A stretch of 23,259 nucleotides of DNA from assembly GCA_937885175.1 (NCBI GenBank), contig CAKZZO010000024.1, positions 1 to 23,259 on the forward strand, given 5' to 3'. This DNA is from an uncultured Treponema sp. (GTDB lineage: Bacteria > Spirochaetota > Spirochaetia > Treponematales > Treponemataceae). The notes under the pieces were generated by a model. It saw nothing but the letters and a program-made list of their open reading frames with translations. It made no database searches and had not been told where the DNA came from. This document shows positions 15,200 through 22,309 of the stretch, piece by piece. Made by a program: the position numbers and the translations under genes. How positions within the stretch are numbered: the stretch's first letter is position 1; every line of letters begins with the position of its first letter.

Positions 15200-15751
15200 C
15201 TACTGTTTAATGACATCCAGCTGCATAAAGCGGACGTCCTTAATTTTTGAACTGCTCAAGATACTGTCGTTAATGGCATTGCGAATTTCAATCTTCAGAT
15301 TTTCTTCGTTCTGCGGTGCCAGTTCATCAGCAGACTTCTGTGTAAAGTATCGGCGTAAAAAGTCTTTAAGTTCAATAGTTCTCTGGGTAATTTCTGTAGA
15401 AGTTGCCTTATCTTCTTTTTTGTAGCCCAAAACAACATCCACCGTTACCGTTGCAGGCTCCTGGTCATTTGTCTTTGTACGGATAGAACCGAGTGAGCTA
15501 TACCAGTCCAAAAGCTCACGCTTGGTGCTGTATTCTTCCGTCACCGGAACAACAGCCTGCTGCGTTTGGCTTCCGCCCATGATTTTCATTGTAACGATTA
15601 CGATTGTAACGATAAGAATGATGGCTCCAATTCCCAGCGCGGCAAATTTAAGCAGCGTGGGAAGGAATCCGCCGCCACCACCGCGCTTTTTGGCAGGTGC
15701 CGCTCCACCAGCGTCATCGCCATCAAGACTCAAATCATCATCATCAGCCAT
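15200..15751 (-). CDS. fliL: FliL, stator-associated membrane protein
   Basis: A 183-residue FliL. It has an acidic cytoplasmic N-terminus (ADDDDLSLDGDDAGG), a Gly-rich basic spacer, one transmembrane helix at about 33-57, and a periplasmic FliL domain of about 120 residues. That domain ends in KIKDVRFMQLDVIKQ. FliL associates with the MotA/MotB stators and, in spirochetes, affects periplasmic flagellar orientation and motor function. I chose ATG at 15751 because AGGGGG is correctly spaced before it; the frame extends up to a GTG at 15775 without a ribosome site. It lies 42 bases after motB. Confidence 0.92.
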   Translation of the reverse strand: MADDDDLSLDGDDAGGAAPAKKRGGGGGFLPTLLKFAALGIGAIILIVTIVIVTMKIMGGSQTQQAVVPVTEEYSTKRELLDWYSSLGSIRTKTNDQEPATVTVDVVLGYKKEDKATSTEITQRTIELKDFLRRYFTQKSADELAPQNEENLKIEIRNAINDSILSSSKIKDVRFMQLDVIKQ

Positions 15752-15780
15752 CTGATACCCCCTTTTTTTATACACCCATT

Positions 15781-15812
15781 GACGAGTCTAGCATTAAAAA
15801 TGCCCTTCGTCT
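15781..15812. repeat. Short hairpin at the motB-fliL junction
   Basis: GACGA (15781-15785) pairs with TCGTC (15808-15812), and inside it GCATT (15791-15795) pairs with AATGC (15799-15803) around a three-base loop. The motB stop codon lies within the structure. The fliL ribosome site is just downstream in the transcript. The stem is small and the effect is uncertain. Confidence 0.35.
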
Positions 15813-16528
15813 AGAATAATTATATCAACTCTGCGGTTATATGCCTGTCCTTCCTTTGTTTCATTAGAAACCAGTGGACGCGTATCAGCATATCCCGCAA
15901 TTGAAAACTGATTTTCGTTCACGCCAAAGTCCGCAAGATAATGCAAGGTATTTGCGGCACGGGCAGCGGAAAGTTCCCAGTTTGACGGATAGCGTTCCGA
16001 AGAAAAAGGATTGGTATCCGTGTGGCCTTCAATCCTAAAACGGCGGCCATTCAGTTCCTCAGACTGAAAGAATTTTGACATTTTTAAAAGCACGTCACGA
16101 GTTTCCTCAATGTTCAAATCTGCACTTCCCTGCTCAAAGAAAGCATCGGAAGCCAGCGTAATGACCAGCCCCCGTTCATCACTGGAAATCGTTATCTTGG
16201 AAGAATTAATTTCCGGCGCAAAGACGCTGACAGCCTTCTTGCGGGCAACACTGAGAGAACGCCCCTTATCCACAGAAGGCAAGGTTGAAATTGAATTTCC
16301 CAGGTCTGCCAGGCGGCCGATAGAAAGAGACTGTCCTCCACGGGGATCATCCATGGAGTTTGTTTCCAGAGAAATTGAATTCTGAATCTGTGCCATTGCC
16401 GCCGGGTCAACTTCGGACGGATCGTACAACATAACGAAGAAGCAGAGCATCAAGGTAATCATGTCACCATAGGTACCCTGCCAGGCGGCGGACGGTTTTT
16501 CTGGCTCTTTCTTTTCTTTTTTTGCCAT
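15794..16528 (-). CDS. motB: MotB, stator subunit with OmpA-like domain
   Basis: A 244-residue stator protein. A short charged N-terminus precedes a single transmembrane helix containing YGDMITLMLCFFVML. Asp22 is the conserved ion-carrying residue. The C-terminal OmpA-like peptidoglycan-binding domain has FRIEGHTDTNPF (164-175), SNWELSAARAANTL (182-195) and NRRVDIIIL (231-239). MotB anchors the stator to the cell wall and forms the ion channel with MotA. The ATG follows GGAAAGGAACG and lies 21 bases after motA. The domain order and size are typical. Confidence 0.95.
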   Translation of the reverse strand: MAKKEKKEPEKPSAAWQGTYGDMITLMLCFFVMLYDPSEVDPAAMAQIQNSISLETNSMDDPRGGQSLSIGRLADLGNSISTLPSVDKGRSLSVARKKAVSVFAPEINSSKITISSDERGLVITLASDAFFEQGSADLNIEETRDVLLKMSKFFQSEELNGRRFRIEGHTDTNPFSSERYPSNWELSAARAANTLHYLADFGVNENQFSIAGYADTRPLVSNETKEGQAYNRRVDIIILDEGHF

Positions 16529-16549
16529 CGTTCCTTTCCTGTCTTACCC

Positions 16550-17332
16550 TTAGTCTTTCAATACATCCGCTTCAATAGCCTTGCGGGTCTTTGGATCAAG
16601 ATAGGTCAAAAGCTTCATTGCAAGAATACGGGGGTTGTCACCAGCCTGGATTGAAAGGACGCCCTCAATGACCATTTCCATCGTGGACATTTCGGCAGCG
16701 TTTTGGGCAGCCAGCTTATTTGCAAAAGGAGCAACCAGCCAGTTTGCAAGCATTGAACCGTAGAGCGTCGTAATCAAAGCAACAGCCATGTTCGGACCCA
16801 AGGAGCTTTTATCTTCCAGGTTGTTCAACATACCAATCAAACCGATAACCGTACCCAGCATACCGAAACCAGGACCGTAGCCTGCCCATGCGTTGATAAC
16901 GCCAATCCAGCTCATATGACGGCCTTCCGCCGCACTCATCTCATTTTCCATGATGGCGCGGATAACGTTTCCATCGGTACCGTCAACCACCATGCGCAAG
17001 CCTTCCTTCATAAAGGCACTGTCCAAATCGTCCAGACCTTCTTCCAAGGCAAGAATTCCTTCGCGGCGCGCCTTTTCTGAAAGGGCAACCATGTTCTGAA
17101 TCAGAGTTTTTTCGCCATAATCATGTGTTTTGAAGGCCCGTCCCATGACACCGAAGAGCCCCAGAGCCTGTTTGAGCGGAGCAACGATAAAGAGGGCGGC
17201 GTAAGAACCGCCGACCGTAACGAACACAGAAGGAATATCGATGATTCCCATAACGGAACCACCAGAAGTAACGACACCCAAGCCGATAGCAATGACACCA
17301 CCAACGATACCAATGATTGTGGCTATATCCAT
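16550..17332 (-). CDS. motA: MotA, stator ion-channel subunit
   Basis: A 260-residue MotA with four hydrophobic segments: two near the N-terminus (IIGIVGGVIAIGLGVV and VFVTVGGSYAALFIVAPL), and two after about 145 (GYGPGFGMLGTVIGLIGML and MAVALITTLYGSMLANWLV). The large cytoplasmic loop holds SEKARREGILALEEGL, whose charged residues contact FliG. The Pro in GYGPGFG matches the conserved channel proline. With MotB it converts ion flow into torque. The ATG follows GGGAGAAAAAAA. It is 36 bases after flbD. Confidence 0.96.
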   Translation of the reverse strand: MDIATIIGIVGGVIAIGLGVVTSGGSVMGIIDIPSVFVTVGGSYAALFIVAPLKQALGLFGVMGRAFKTHDYGEKTLIQNMVALSEKARREGILALEEGLDDLDSAFMKEGLRMVVDGTDGNVIRAIMENEMSAAEGRHMSWIGVINAWAGYGPGFGMLGTVIGLIGMLNNLEDKSSLGPNMAVALITTLYGSMLANWLVAPFANKLAAQNAAEMSTMEMVIEGVLSIQAGDNPRILAMKLLTYLDPKTRKAIEADVLKD

Positions 17333-17368
17333 TTTTTTTCTCCCATACCCAACGGCTGCATGAACCGC

Positions 17369-17566
17369 TTACAATTCATTTTTATATATGCCGATTTCCC
17401 GCCGATAAGCAATTATTTTCTGTATAACAGCCTCCGGCTCGTCCCGTATCACCACTTTTTTCCCCGAAAGCAGCGAGATAGTCAAATCCGGTGTCTGCTC
17501 CATACTTTCAATCATATGGGGATTCAGCCAGTAGGTTTTGCCATCAAGACGGGTCACTGAAATCAT
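17369..17566 (-). CDS. flbD: FlbD (SwrD-like) small motility protein, first gene of the operon here
   Basis: A 65-residue soluble protein matching the spirochete FlbD/Bacillus SwrD family: MISVTRLDGKTYWLNPHMIE at the start and GKKVVIRDEPEAVIQKIIAY in the second half. SwrD is reported to support stator-driven torque in Bacillus. The adjacency to motA/motB fits this. It should not be confused with the unrelated Caulobacter regulator FlbD. The ATG follows GGGGAGAAAATAGAG. In other treponemes flgE and flgD usually lie directly upstream; here the upstream gene is a divergent response regulator. Confidence 0.92.
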   Translation of the reverse strand: MISVTRLDGKTYWLNPHMIESMEQTPDLTISLLSGKKVVIRDEPEAVIQKIIAYRREIGIYKNEL

Positions 17567-17624
17567 TCTCTATTTTCTCCCCAATTTTCAATATCGTCAA
17601 GTAGAAAATCCTTTTTGCATTAAA

Positions 17625-17679
17625 AAATCTGCCCCTTCGGCCTATAAATTGCCGTTATTTGTTTCTAATCCGCAGATTT
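17625..17679. repeat. Inverted repeat in the flbD leader region
   Basis: AAATCTGC (17625-17632) is the complement of GCAGATTT (17672-17679), 39 bases apart. Between them CGGC (17638-17641) and GCCG (17651-17654) form a small nested stem. It lies in the 162-base divergent gap. In a long flbD leader RNA it could fold as a two-step stem; in DNA it could bind a dimeric regulator. Confidence 0.35.
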
Positions 17680-17685
17680 ATAACA
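17677..17685 (-). promoter_or_regulatory. Candidate extended -10 promoter for the motility operon
   Basis: The minus strand reads TGTTATAAA (17685-17677), an extended -10 form, downstream of an A-rich run. There is no good -35. Transcription would start near 17669 and leave a leader of about 100 bases before flbD. The complement also contains TATAAC on the plus strand (17679-17684), so it might serve the divergent regulator gene instead. No sigma-28 or sigma-54 signature is evident in this gap. Confidence 0.3.
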
Positions 17686-17728
17686 TTTTTTTTATTGTAT
17701 TATTTCGGAAAGGCGGTATGATGTAAAC

Positions 17729-18424
17729 ATGGATGCAAACATTTTACTGATTGAAGACGTTCCCGAGATGGCCCAGCTCGTTACGATGTATATGGAAAAA
17801 GACGGCATGACCGTAAGCGCCGTGCAAAGCGCAGAAGACGGACTGGAAGAACTGAAAAAAAACATTCCCGACCTGATTATCCTTGACCTGAACCTGCCCG
17901 GCATGAGCGGCTTTGACTTTCTGAAAAAAATCCGTTCGGAATACAAAGAGACTATTCCTGTCGTCATCGTCTCTGCCCGAGATGCGGATGAAGACATCAT
18001 CACCGGACTGGGAATCGGCGCAGATGAATTTGTCACCAAGCCTTTTTCTCCCCGTGTTCTTGTAGCCCGCGTGGAGGCCAACCTGCGGCGACAGGCAAAA
18101 ACAGAAGCCGCAGCAGAAGCAACTTTTGAATTTGGTCCCTACACTGTGCTGCTCAACAGCTGCGTCCTCAAGAAGGGTCCGACAAAGATTCCCCTTTCCA
18201 CAAAAGAATATGAAGTACTTGAATTTCTGATACAGAACGAAGGTCAGACGCTTTCTCCCGACAGAATCTACAGTTCCGTCTGGAAGAATCAGTTTGGCGA
18301 CATCACTGCCGTTGCGGTCTACATTCAGCGGCTCAGGAAAAAAATTGAAGCAGACCCTGCAAATCCCACATACTTAAAAACAGCATTTGGACAGGGATAT
18401 TGCTTTGAAAAGGGCTCAAAATGA
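17729..18424 (+). CDS. OmpR/PhoB-family response regulator
   Basis: A 231-residue two-component response regulator. The receiver domain (1-120) has the acidic pair Glu9-Asp10, phospho-acceptor Asp53 (LIILDLNLPGMSGFDFL), switch Ser82 and Lys104 (EFVTKPFSP). The C-terminal winged-helix DNA-binding domain (about 130-229) includes PLSTKEYEVLEFLIQNEGQT, AVAVYIQRLRKKIE and AFGQGYCF. Its stop overlaps the kinase start by four bases (ATGA), defining a cognate pair. It is divergent from the motility operon across 162 bases. The only ribosome-site-like sequence, AAAGGCGG, is 12 bases from the ATG, and a two-codon ORF (ATGATGTAA, 17718-17726) lies between. The target genes cannot be read from the sequence. 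Confidence 0.93.
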   Translation: MDANILLIEDVPEMAQLVTMYMEKDGMTVSAVQSAEDGLEELKKNIPDLIILDLNLPGMSGFDFLKKIRSEYKETIPVVIVSARDADEDIITGLGIGADEFVTKPFSPRVLVARVEANLRRQAKTEAAAEATFEFGPYTVLLNSCVLKKGPTKIPLSTKEYEVLEFLIQNEGQTLSPDRIYSSVWKNQFGDITAVAVYIQRLRKKIEADPANPTYLKTAFGQGYCFEKGSK

Positions 18425-19806
18425 AAATCAAGACTCAGTTCAAGCTTTTCATTGCCTGCATCATTGTCGTTCCCCTCATTTTTGCTTCTGCCACTGCCCT
18501 CTTTCGCTACTACAACAGTCCTGACAGGATCTTGATGAGCAACTACCGCCACATCTCTAAAATTTCGGAAGCACCGCTTTCCCAGCGGGATTTGCGCATG
18601 GTTCGGGAAGCCATCCGACACTTTCCGCCAGAGGGCGAACTGCTGATTCTTGCAAACCATTCTGAAATACTGCTTTCCACGATAGATGAATTTAAAACGC
18701 TGGCAAGGATAGATGTGCTTGACCTCTACCGCTATATCCGTGAGACCAGTGGAAAATACTTTTATCAGATAACGTCACCGGAACTTTTGGACCGGAGCGC
18801 GGACATTACGCTGATTACCCGCATGGAGCGCAAGAAAGACCATCCGCCCAAGCCACCCCACAGACTTTTTCAGACCCTCACCTTTTTTATCGTTATTTTT
18901 GAAGTAATCTGCATTGCCTTTGCCATTTATGTCTCCATGACTATTTCCCGCTCAATCACCATGCTGGAAAAGAATACGGAAAGGATTGCAGGAGGTGAAC
19001 TGGACAAGCCGCTGGAAAAGCCCAAAGACTTGCGCACCACAAACGAAATCACAAGGCTTGCCGAAAATCTTGACAAGATGCGCCTCGCCTTAAAGGACGA
19101 AGCGGACCGGCGCATACGATTTGTCATGGGAATCAGCCATGACTTACGCACGCCGGTTGCAGTCATCAAGGGCTATACCGAAGCCATGCATGACGGCGTT
19201 ATGTCCGACAGCGAGTCCCAGAAAAAGGCACTGGACATCATCAGTTCAAAGACGAGCCAACTGGAAACAATGATAAATACGCTGATAAACTTTATGAAAC
19301 TTGACAGCACCGACTGGCGGGAACAACTGAAAAAACAAAGAATCAAGCCTTTTCTGGAAGACTTTGCCCAAAGCTGTAAAAGCACGGGCGATGTATTCAA
19401 GCGCAAGATAACGACGGAAGTCTCCATTTCTGCGGAAACGGAAATTCCCTTTGATACGCAACTGCTTCAACGTGCGCTGGAAAACATTTTTTCAAACGCT
19501 GTCCGCTACACGCAAGACGGAGACAGCATCTCCTTTAGCGCAAAAGAGTCGGGCAGCGAAATTTTCATCACCATTTTGGACACGGGCATCGGCATGAGCG
19601 AAGACGATTTGGAACATATCTTTGACCTGTTTTACCGTGCCACGGGAAGCCGACGGGAAGAAGGCATGGGAATTGGCCTCAGCGTAGTAAAGAATATCAT
19701 TGAAACCCACGGCTGGAACATTTCCGTACAGTCAAAAAAGGACGAAGGCTCTGCCTTTACCATAACGATTCACAAGCCTATACCAGTGCTTGTAAAAAGG
19801 GATTGA
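18421..19806 (+). CDS. Membrane sensor histidine kinase, partner of the preceding regulator
   Basis: A 461-residue kinase. It has a first transmembrane helix at about 6-29, an extracytoplasmic sensing region of about 115 residues, a second helix at about 150-173, and a HAMP linker (about 175-227). The HisKA domain has phospho-acceptor His240 in GISHDLRTPVAVIKGYTEAM. The catalytic domain has the N box (ALENIFSNAVRYTQDG, Asn359), G1 (DTGIGM, Asp387) and G2 (GMGIGLS, 415-421). All catalytic motifs are intact. The sensed signal is not evident; the extracytoplasmic region shows no fold I recognise. AAAAGGG precedes the ATG, which overlaps the regulator stop. The last 29 bases overlap the end of the convergent hemW gene. 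Confidence 0.94.
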   Translation: MKIKTQFKLFIACIIVVPLIFASATALFRYYNSPDRILMSNYRHISKISEAPLSQRDLRMVREAIRHFPPEGELLILANHSEILLSTIDEFKTLARIDVLDLYRYIRETSGKYFYQITSPELLDRSADITLITRMERKKDHPPKPPHRLFQTLTFFIVIFEVICIAFAIYVSMTISRSITMLEKNTERIAGGELDKPLEKPKDLRTTNEITRLAENLDKMRLALKDEADRRIRFVMGISHDLRTPVAVIKGYTEAMHDGVMSDSESQKKALDIISSKTSQLETMINTLINFMKLDSTDWREQLKKQRIKPFLEDFAQSCKSTGDVFKRKITTEVSISAETEIPFDTQLLQRALENIFSNAVRYTQDGDSISFSAKESGSEIFITILDTGIGMSEDDLEHIFDLFYRATGSRREEGMGIGLSVVKNIIETHGWNISVQSKKDEGSAFTITIHKPIPVLVKRD

Positions 19807-21004
19807 GCAGCAAAAGTCCGCTTCTGGTAAGCGAAAAGAATCCATCTTCATGCCTTGCCAGACGGCGCTTTTTCCACTCACAGAACAGTCCCTGCTCCAC
19901 ACCAAGCCGCGCAGCAAGGCTTTTTCCAAAGCGCTGGGCATAGTCTTTTTCACTTACTCCTTCCAGCATACGAAAGCCCATCATCAGGTATTCAAATTCC
20001 TGGGTGTCTGCGTCCAGATATTCCACCTGTCGGGGTAAGCCTGCAAGGGAACGTGCGGAAAGGCTCTGTTCATCGTATTGCCGCCAGAAGCGGTTGTAGG
20101 CGGCTACGTCACTCGTGTTCGTCCAGCGGATGCCTTTTTCTACTTTTTTGTCCGCCGTCATTTTTCCGTACAGCGTTCCGCTGGCTCCCGGCCCGCAGCC
20201 GATGTAATCCTGCAGTTTCCAGTAAACGGTATTGTGACGGCTCTGAAAGCCCTTCTTGGAAAAATTTGAAACCTCATACTGCATGTAGCCGTATTTTTCC
20301 AGAAGATTCCTGCCTCGCACCCACATGCGGTCTGCCTTTTCCTGAGACCAAGAAATCTCGCCGCGCTCAATACTGTCTGCCAGAGGCGTTCCTTCTTCGA
20401 TTGTTAGCGTATAAAGGGAAATGTGGTCAATATTTTTGTAGGAACACAAGGTATGGATTCCCTGCTCAAAAGAAGCATGGCTATGGCAAGGAAGCCCTGC
20501 AATCAAATCGCAGGAAAGCCGTCCCTGCCAATGGGAACGCAACAGTTCCAGTGCGCGAAAAGCCGCCTGAGCCGATGCTCCCCGACTGACTGACTGCAAG
20601 GCTTTTTGGTCAAAAGCCTGAATTCCCATGGAAATGCGGTTGACTCCAGCCTTTTTCAGCACCGTAAGCAAGTCAAGGCTTACATCATCAGGATTTACTT
20701 CCATGGTGACTTCAGCATCTTTTGCGGCTGGACAGGCGGTAAAGACTCCCTCAAAAAGTGCCGAAATTTGGTACAGGGTCAGCTGGCTGGGAGTTCCGCC
20801 ACCCACGTACACCGTTTTCCACTCAGAAACATTCTGAGCATGTGCATAAAAATGCACTTCCTGTATCAATGAACTTACGAAATCTTCTCGTAATGTATAA
20901 AAATCTGCACACTTGTCGCTTCCAAGGCTAAAAAAATCACAATAGGCGCATTTTTTCCGACAGAAAGGTACGTGAATATAAAGGGATGAAGAACGGCACG
21001 TCAT
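19778..21004 (-). CDS. hemW: HemW-like radical SAM protein (heme chaperone family)
   Basis: A 408-residue radical SAM protein. The cluster motif CRKKCAYC (Cys15, Cys19, Cys22) is followed by Asp-Phe rather than Cys at 24. That is the mark of HemW-type proteins as opposed to true oxygen-independent coproporphyrinogen oxidase HemN. SAM-binding and family motifs YVGGGTPSQL, EVNPDDVSLDLLTVLKKAG, NRISMGIQAFDQ and CDLIAGLPCHS follow. The C-terminal HemN_C region runs to about 400. HemW proteins bind heme and are proposed to deliver it; many databases mislabel them as coproporphyrinogen oxidase. The ATG immediately follows the TAA of the upstream signal-peptidase-like gene with no clear ribosome site, so coupled translation is likely. 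Confidence 0.92.
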   Translation of the reverse strand: MTCRSSSLYIHVPFCRKKCAYCDFFSLGSDKCADFYTLREDFVSSLIQEVHFYAHAQNVSEWKTVYVGGGTPSQLTLYQISALFEGVFTACPAAKDAEVTMEVNPDDVSLDLLTVLKKAGVNRISMGIQAFDQKALQSVSRGASAQAAFRALELLRSHWQGRLSCDLIAGLPCHSHASFEQGIHTLCSYKNIDHISLYTLTIEEGTPLADSIERGEISWSQEKADRMWVRGRNLLEKYGYMQYEVSNFSKKGFQSRHNTVYWKLQDYIGCGPGASGTLYGKMTADKKVEKGIRWTNTSDVAAYNRFWRQYDEQSLSARSLAGLPRQVEYLDADTQEFEYLMMGFRMLEGVSEKDYAQRFGKSLAARLGVEQGLFCEWKKRRLARHEDGFFSLTRSGLLLLNPFLQALV

Positions 21005-21706
21005 TTACAGAAGGCGAAATTTGCTGAAGGGAAAGTATACCAGCACTGCTTTTCCCCTGAAGGCAGTCTGTTTTACCACGCCCCAAGTACGTGAATCCGA
21101 CGACTCTAAGCGATTGTCACACAGAACAAAATACTCATCTTCTCCAAGAGTAATTTCCTTCGTGTTTCCTTTTGCGCCTAAATCCTTATCCCACTGCACA
21201 GGAGCATTGGCCACCGTAATATCATATTTGGACTGGGTCAATTCAAATTCCGTGAGGAAGTGGCTTTCTTTTTTGGGCTTAATGTAGAGCAGGTAGTTAT
21301 CAAGATAAATGGTATCCCCCGGCATACCGATGGCACGGCGGATGAAGGGAACTGAGCGGTTTCCATTTTTATCACCCTGAAAAGGCTCCCACTGCTGCGC
21401 AGTAACAAAACGGCAAAGCAGATTTATCAGGCGGACGGGGAGCGAATGTTTTTCTACCGGATAGGGCTGAATCAAAACAACATCTCCCCTTTTGGGTGTA
21501 CGCAAGAGGGGAATGACAAACTCAAGACTGTTTTCCGGAATATCGGGAGTCATTGCCTCTGAAACATTTCTTACAGGAAACAGAATGAACATCATAAAGA
21601 GGGAGACGCTGACAAAACACAGGATAACCGCCGTCACAACCGTACATATCCTGTGATAGAGTTCCCGCTTCATTTTATACGAAATGGCATAGATATCCTT
21701 AAACAT
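21005..21706 (-). CDS. lepB: Signal peptidase I (S26) homologue lacking the Ser-Lys catalytic pair
   Basis: A 233-residue S26-family protein: a membrane helix at about 21-43, then S26 boxes. Box B reads SEAMTP (49-54), where the catalytic Ser before Met is Ala51. Box C is KRGDVVLI (72-79). Box D reads IRRAIGMPGD (122-131), where the catalytic Lys is Arg123. Box E is CDNRLESSDSRTWG. Compared with Escherichia coli LepB (Ser90, Lys145) both nucleophile and general base are gone, while structural boxes remain. Peptidase activity is therefore doubtful. I chose ATG at 21706. The frame runs up to an ATG at 21760, but that would start inside the divergent smpB promoter. No Shine-Dalgarno is seen; a promoter at 21713-21742 suggests a leaderless mRNA. 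The hemW ATG follows the stop directly. Confidence 0.85.
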   Translation of the reverse strand: MFKDIYAISYKMKRELYHRICTVVTAVILCFVSVSLFMMFILFPVRNVSEAMTPDIPENSLEFVIPLLRTPKRGDVVLIQPYPVEKHSLPVRLINLLCRFVTAQQWEPFQGDKNGNRSVPFIRRAIGMPGDTIYLDNYLLYIKPKKESHFLTEFELTQSKYDITVANAPVQWDKDLGAKGNTKEITLGEDEYFVLCDNRLESSDSRTWGVVKQTAFRGKAVLVYFPFSKFRLL

Positions 21707-21712
21707 ACAAAG

Positions 21713-21742
21713 AGAATAGCACAGTTTGCCGAATACTTGCAA
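21713..21742 (-). promoter_or_regulatory. Candidate promoter of the lepB-like gene
   Basis: The minus strand reads TTGCAA (21742-21737), an 18-base spacer, then TATTCT (21718-21713). Six bases (CTTTGT) separate the -10 from ATG at 21706, so transcription should start at or next to the start codon. The -35 hexamer is self-complementary and is shared with the smpB promoter. Confidence 0.5.
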
Positions 21743-21765
21743 GGCATTCATTTTCACCATATAAT
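21737..21765 (+). promoter_or_regulatory. Strong candidate sigma-70 promoter of smpB
   Basis: TTGCAA (21737-21742), a 17-base spacer and a perfect TATAAT (21760-21765). Six bases (GTACCC) separate the -10 from the smpB ATG at 21772, which is where transcription should start. No Shine-Dalgarno exists upstream, so the mRNA is predicted to be leaderless. Confidence 0.75.
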
Positions 21766-21771
21766 GTACCC

Positions 21772-22236
21772 ATGGCAGAAAGTGTTAAAATCATCGCGCA
21801 AAACAAAAAAGCCCGCTTTCATTACTCCGTGGAAGAATCCTATGAATGTGGTGTCGTCCTGGAAGGAACCGAGGTAAAATCCGTAAAAAACGGCAACATA
21901 TCCTTTCCAGACGCTTTTGCCGAAATCATTCAGGATGAAGTATGGGTGCGCAATTTTCATATTTCCGAATACCCATTTTCTTCGATTTTCAACCATGACC
22001 CGGACAGAAAAAAGAAACTGCTCCTGCATCGGGAAGAAATAAAAAAACTCAAGCGAAAGATTGAAGAAAAAGGCTTTACGCTGATTCCGCTGGACGTGTA
22101 CCTTAAAAAGGGCCGTGTAAAAATGACTTTAGGAGTGTGCAAAGGTAAAAAGTTATTTGACAAACGTGCCGATATTAAAGAAAGAGACCTAAAAAGAGAT
22201 ATTGCCCGGGAGTTCAGGGGAAAGTTACAAGGCTAG
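21772..22236 (+). CDS. smpB: SmpB, tmRNA-binding protein
   Basis: A 154-residue SmpB. It binds tmRNA and places it in stalled ribosomes during trans-translation. The family blocks are all present: IAQNKKARFHYSVEESYECG, LEGTEVKSVKNGNISFPDAF, then LLLHREEIKKL, and GFTLIPLDVYLKKGRVKMTL. The C-terminal tail KKLFDKRADIKERDLKRDI inserts in the mRNA channel. The start at 21772 matches the usual SmpB N-terminus. It is expressed from the promoter just upstream. No ssrA (tmRNA) gene is visible in the window. Confidence 0.96.
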   Translation: MAESVKIIAQNKKARFHYSVEESYECGVVLEGTEVKSVKNGNISFPDAFAEIIQDEVWVRNFHISEYPFSSIFNHDPDRKKKLLLHREEIKKLKRKIEEKGFTLIPLDVYLKKGRVKMTLGVCKGKKLFDKRADIKERDLKRDIAREFRGKLQG

Positions 22237-22309
22237 TCTCCGAAACAATCTGCGGCACTATTTGTTTTCAGCATGGCTGCCCGTGCAGGCCATTGGGGAA
22301 ATTATATTA

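Noticed and set aside
17401..17408. GCCGATAA, a perfect sigma-28 -10-like octamer on the plus strand
   Set aside because: It lies inside flbD in antisense orientation, with no TAAA element about 15 bases upstream and no gene positioned to use it.
19819..19833. CGCTT-loop-AAGCG hairpin after the kinase stop as a terminator
   Set aside because: The stem is only 5 bp, is not followed by a T run in the plus direction, and lies in the hemW coding sequence.
21707..21760. Longer N-terminus for the lepB-like protein from ATG at 21760
   Set aside because: It would start only 11 bases from the smpB ATG, inside the smpB -10, with no Shine-Dalgarno. The 18 extra residues do not resemble a signal peptidase N-terminus.
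22202..22309. Upstream extension of the last gene from ATG at 22202, overlapping smpB
   Set aside because: The extension is not like a signal peptide and would place a hydrophobic signal sequence internally. TTG at 22310 has an upstream GGGGAAA.
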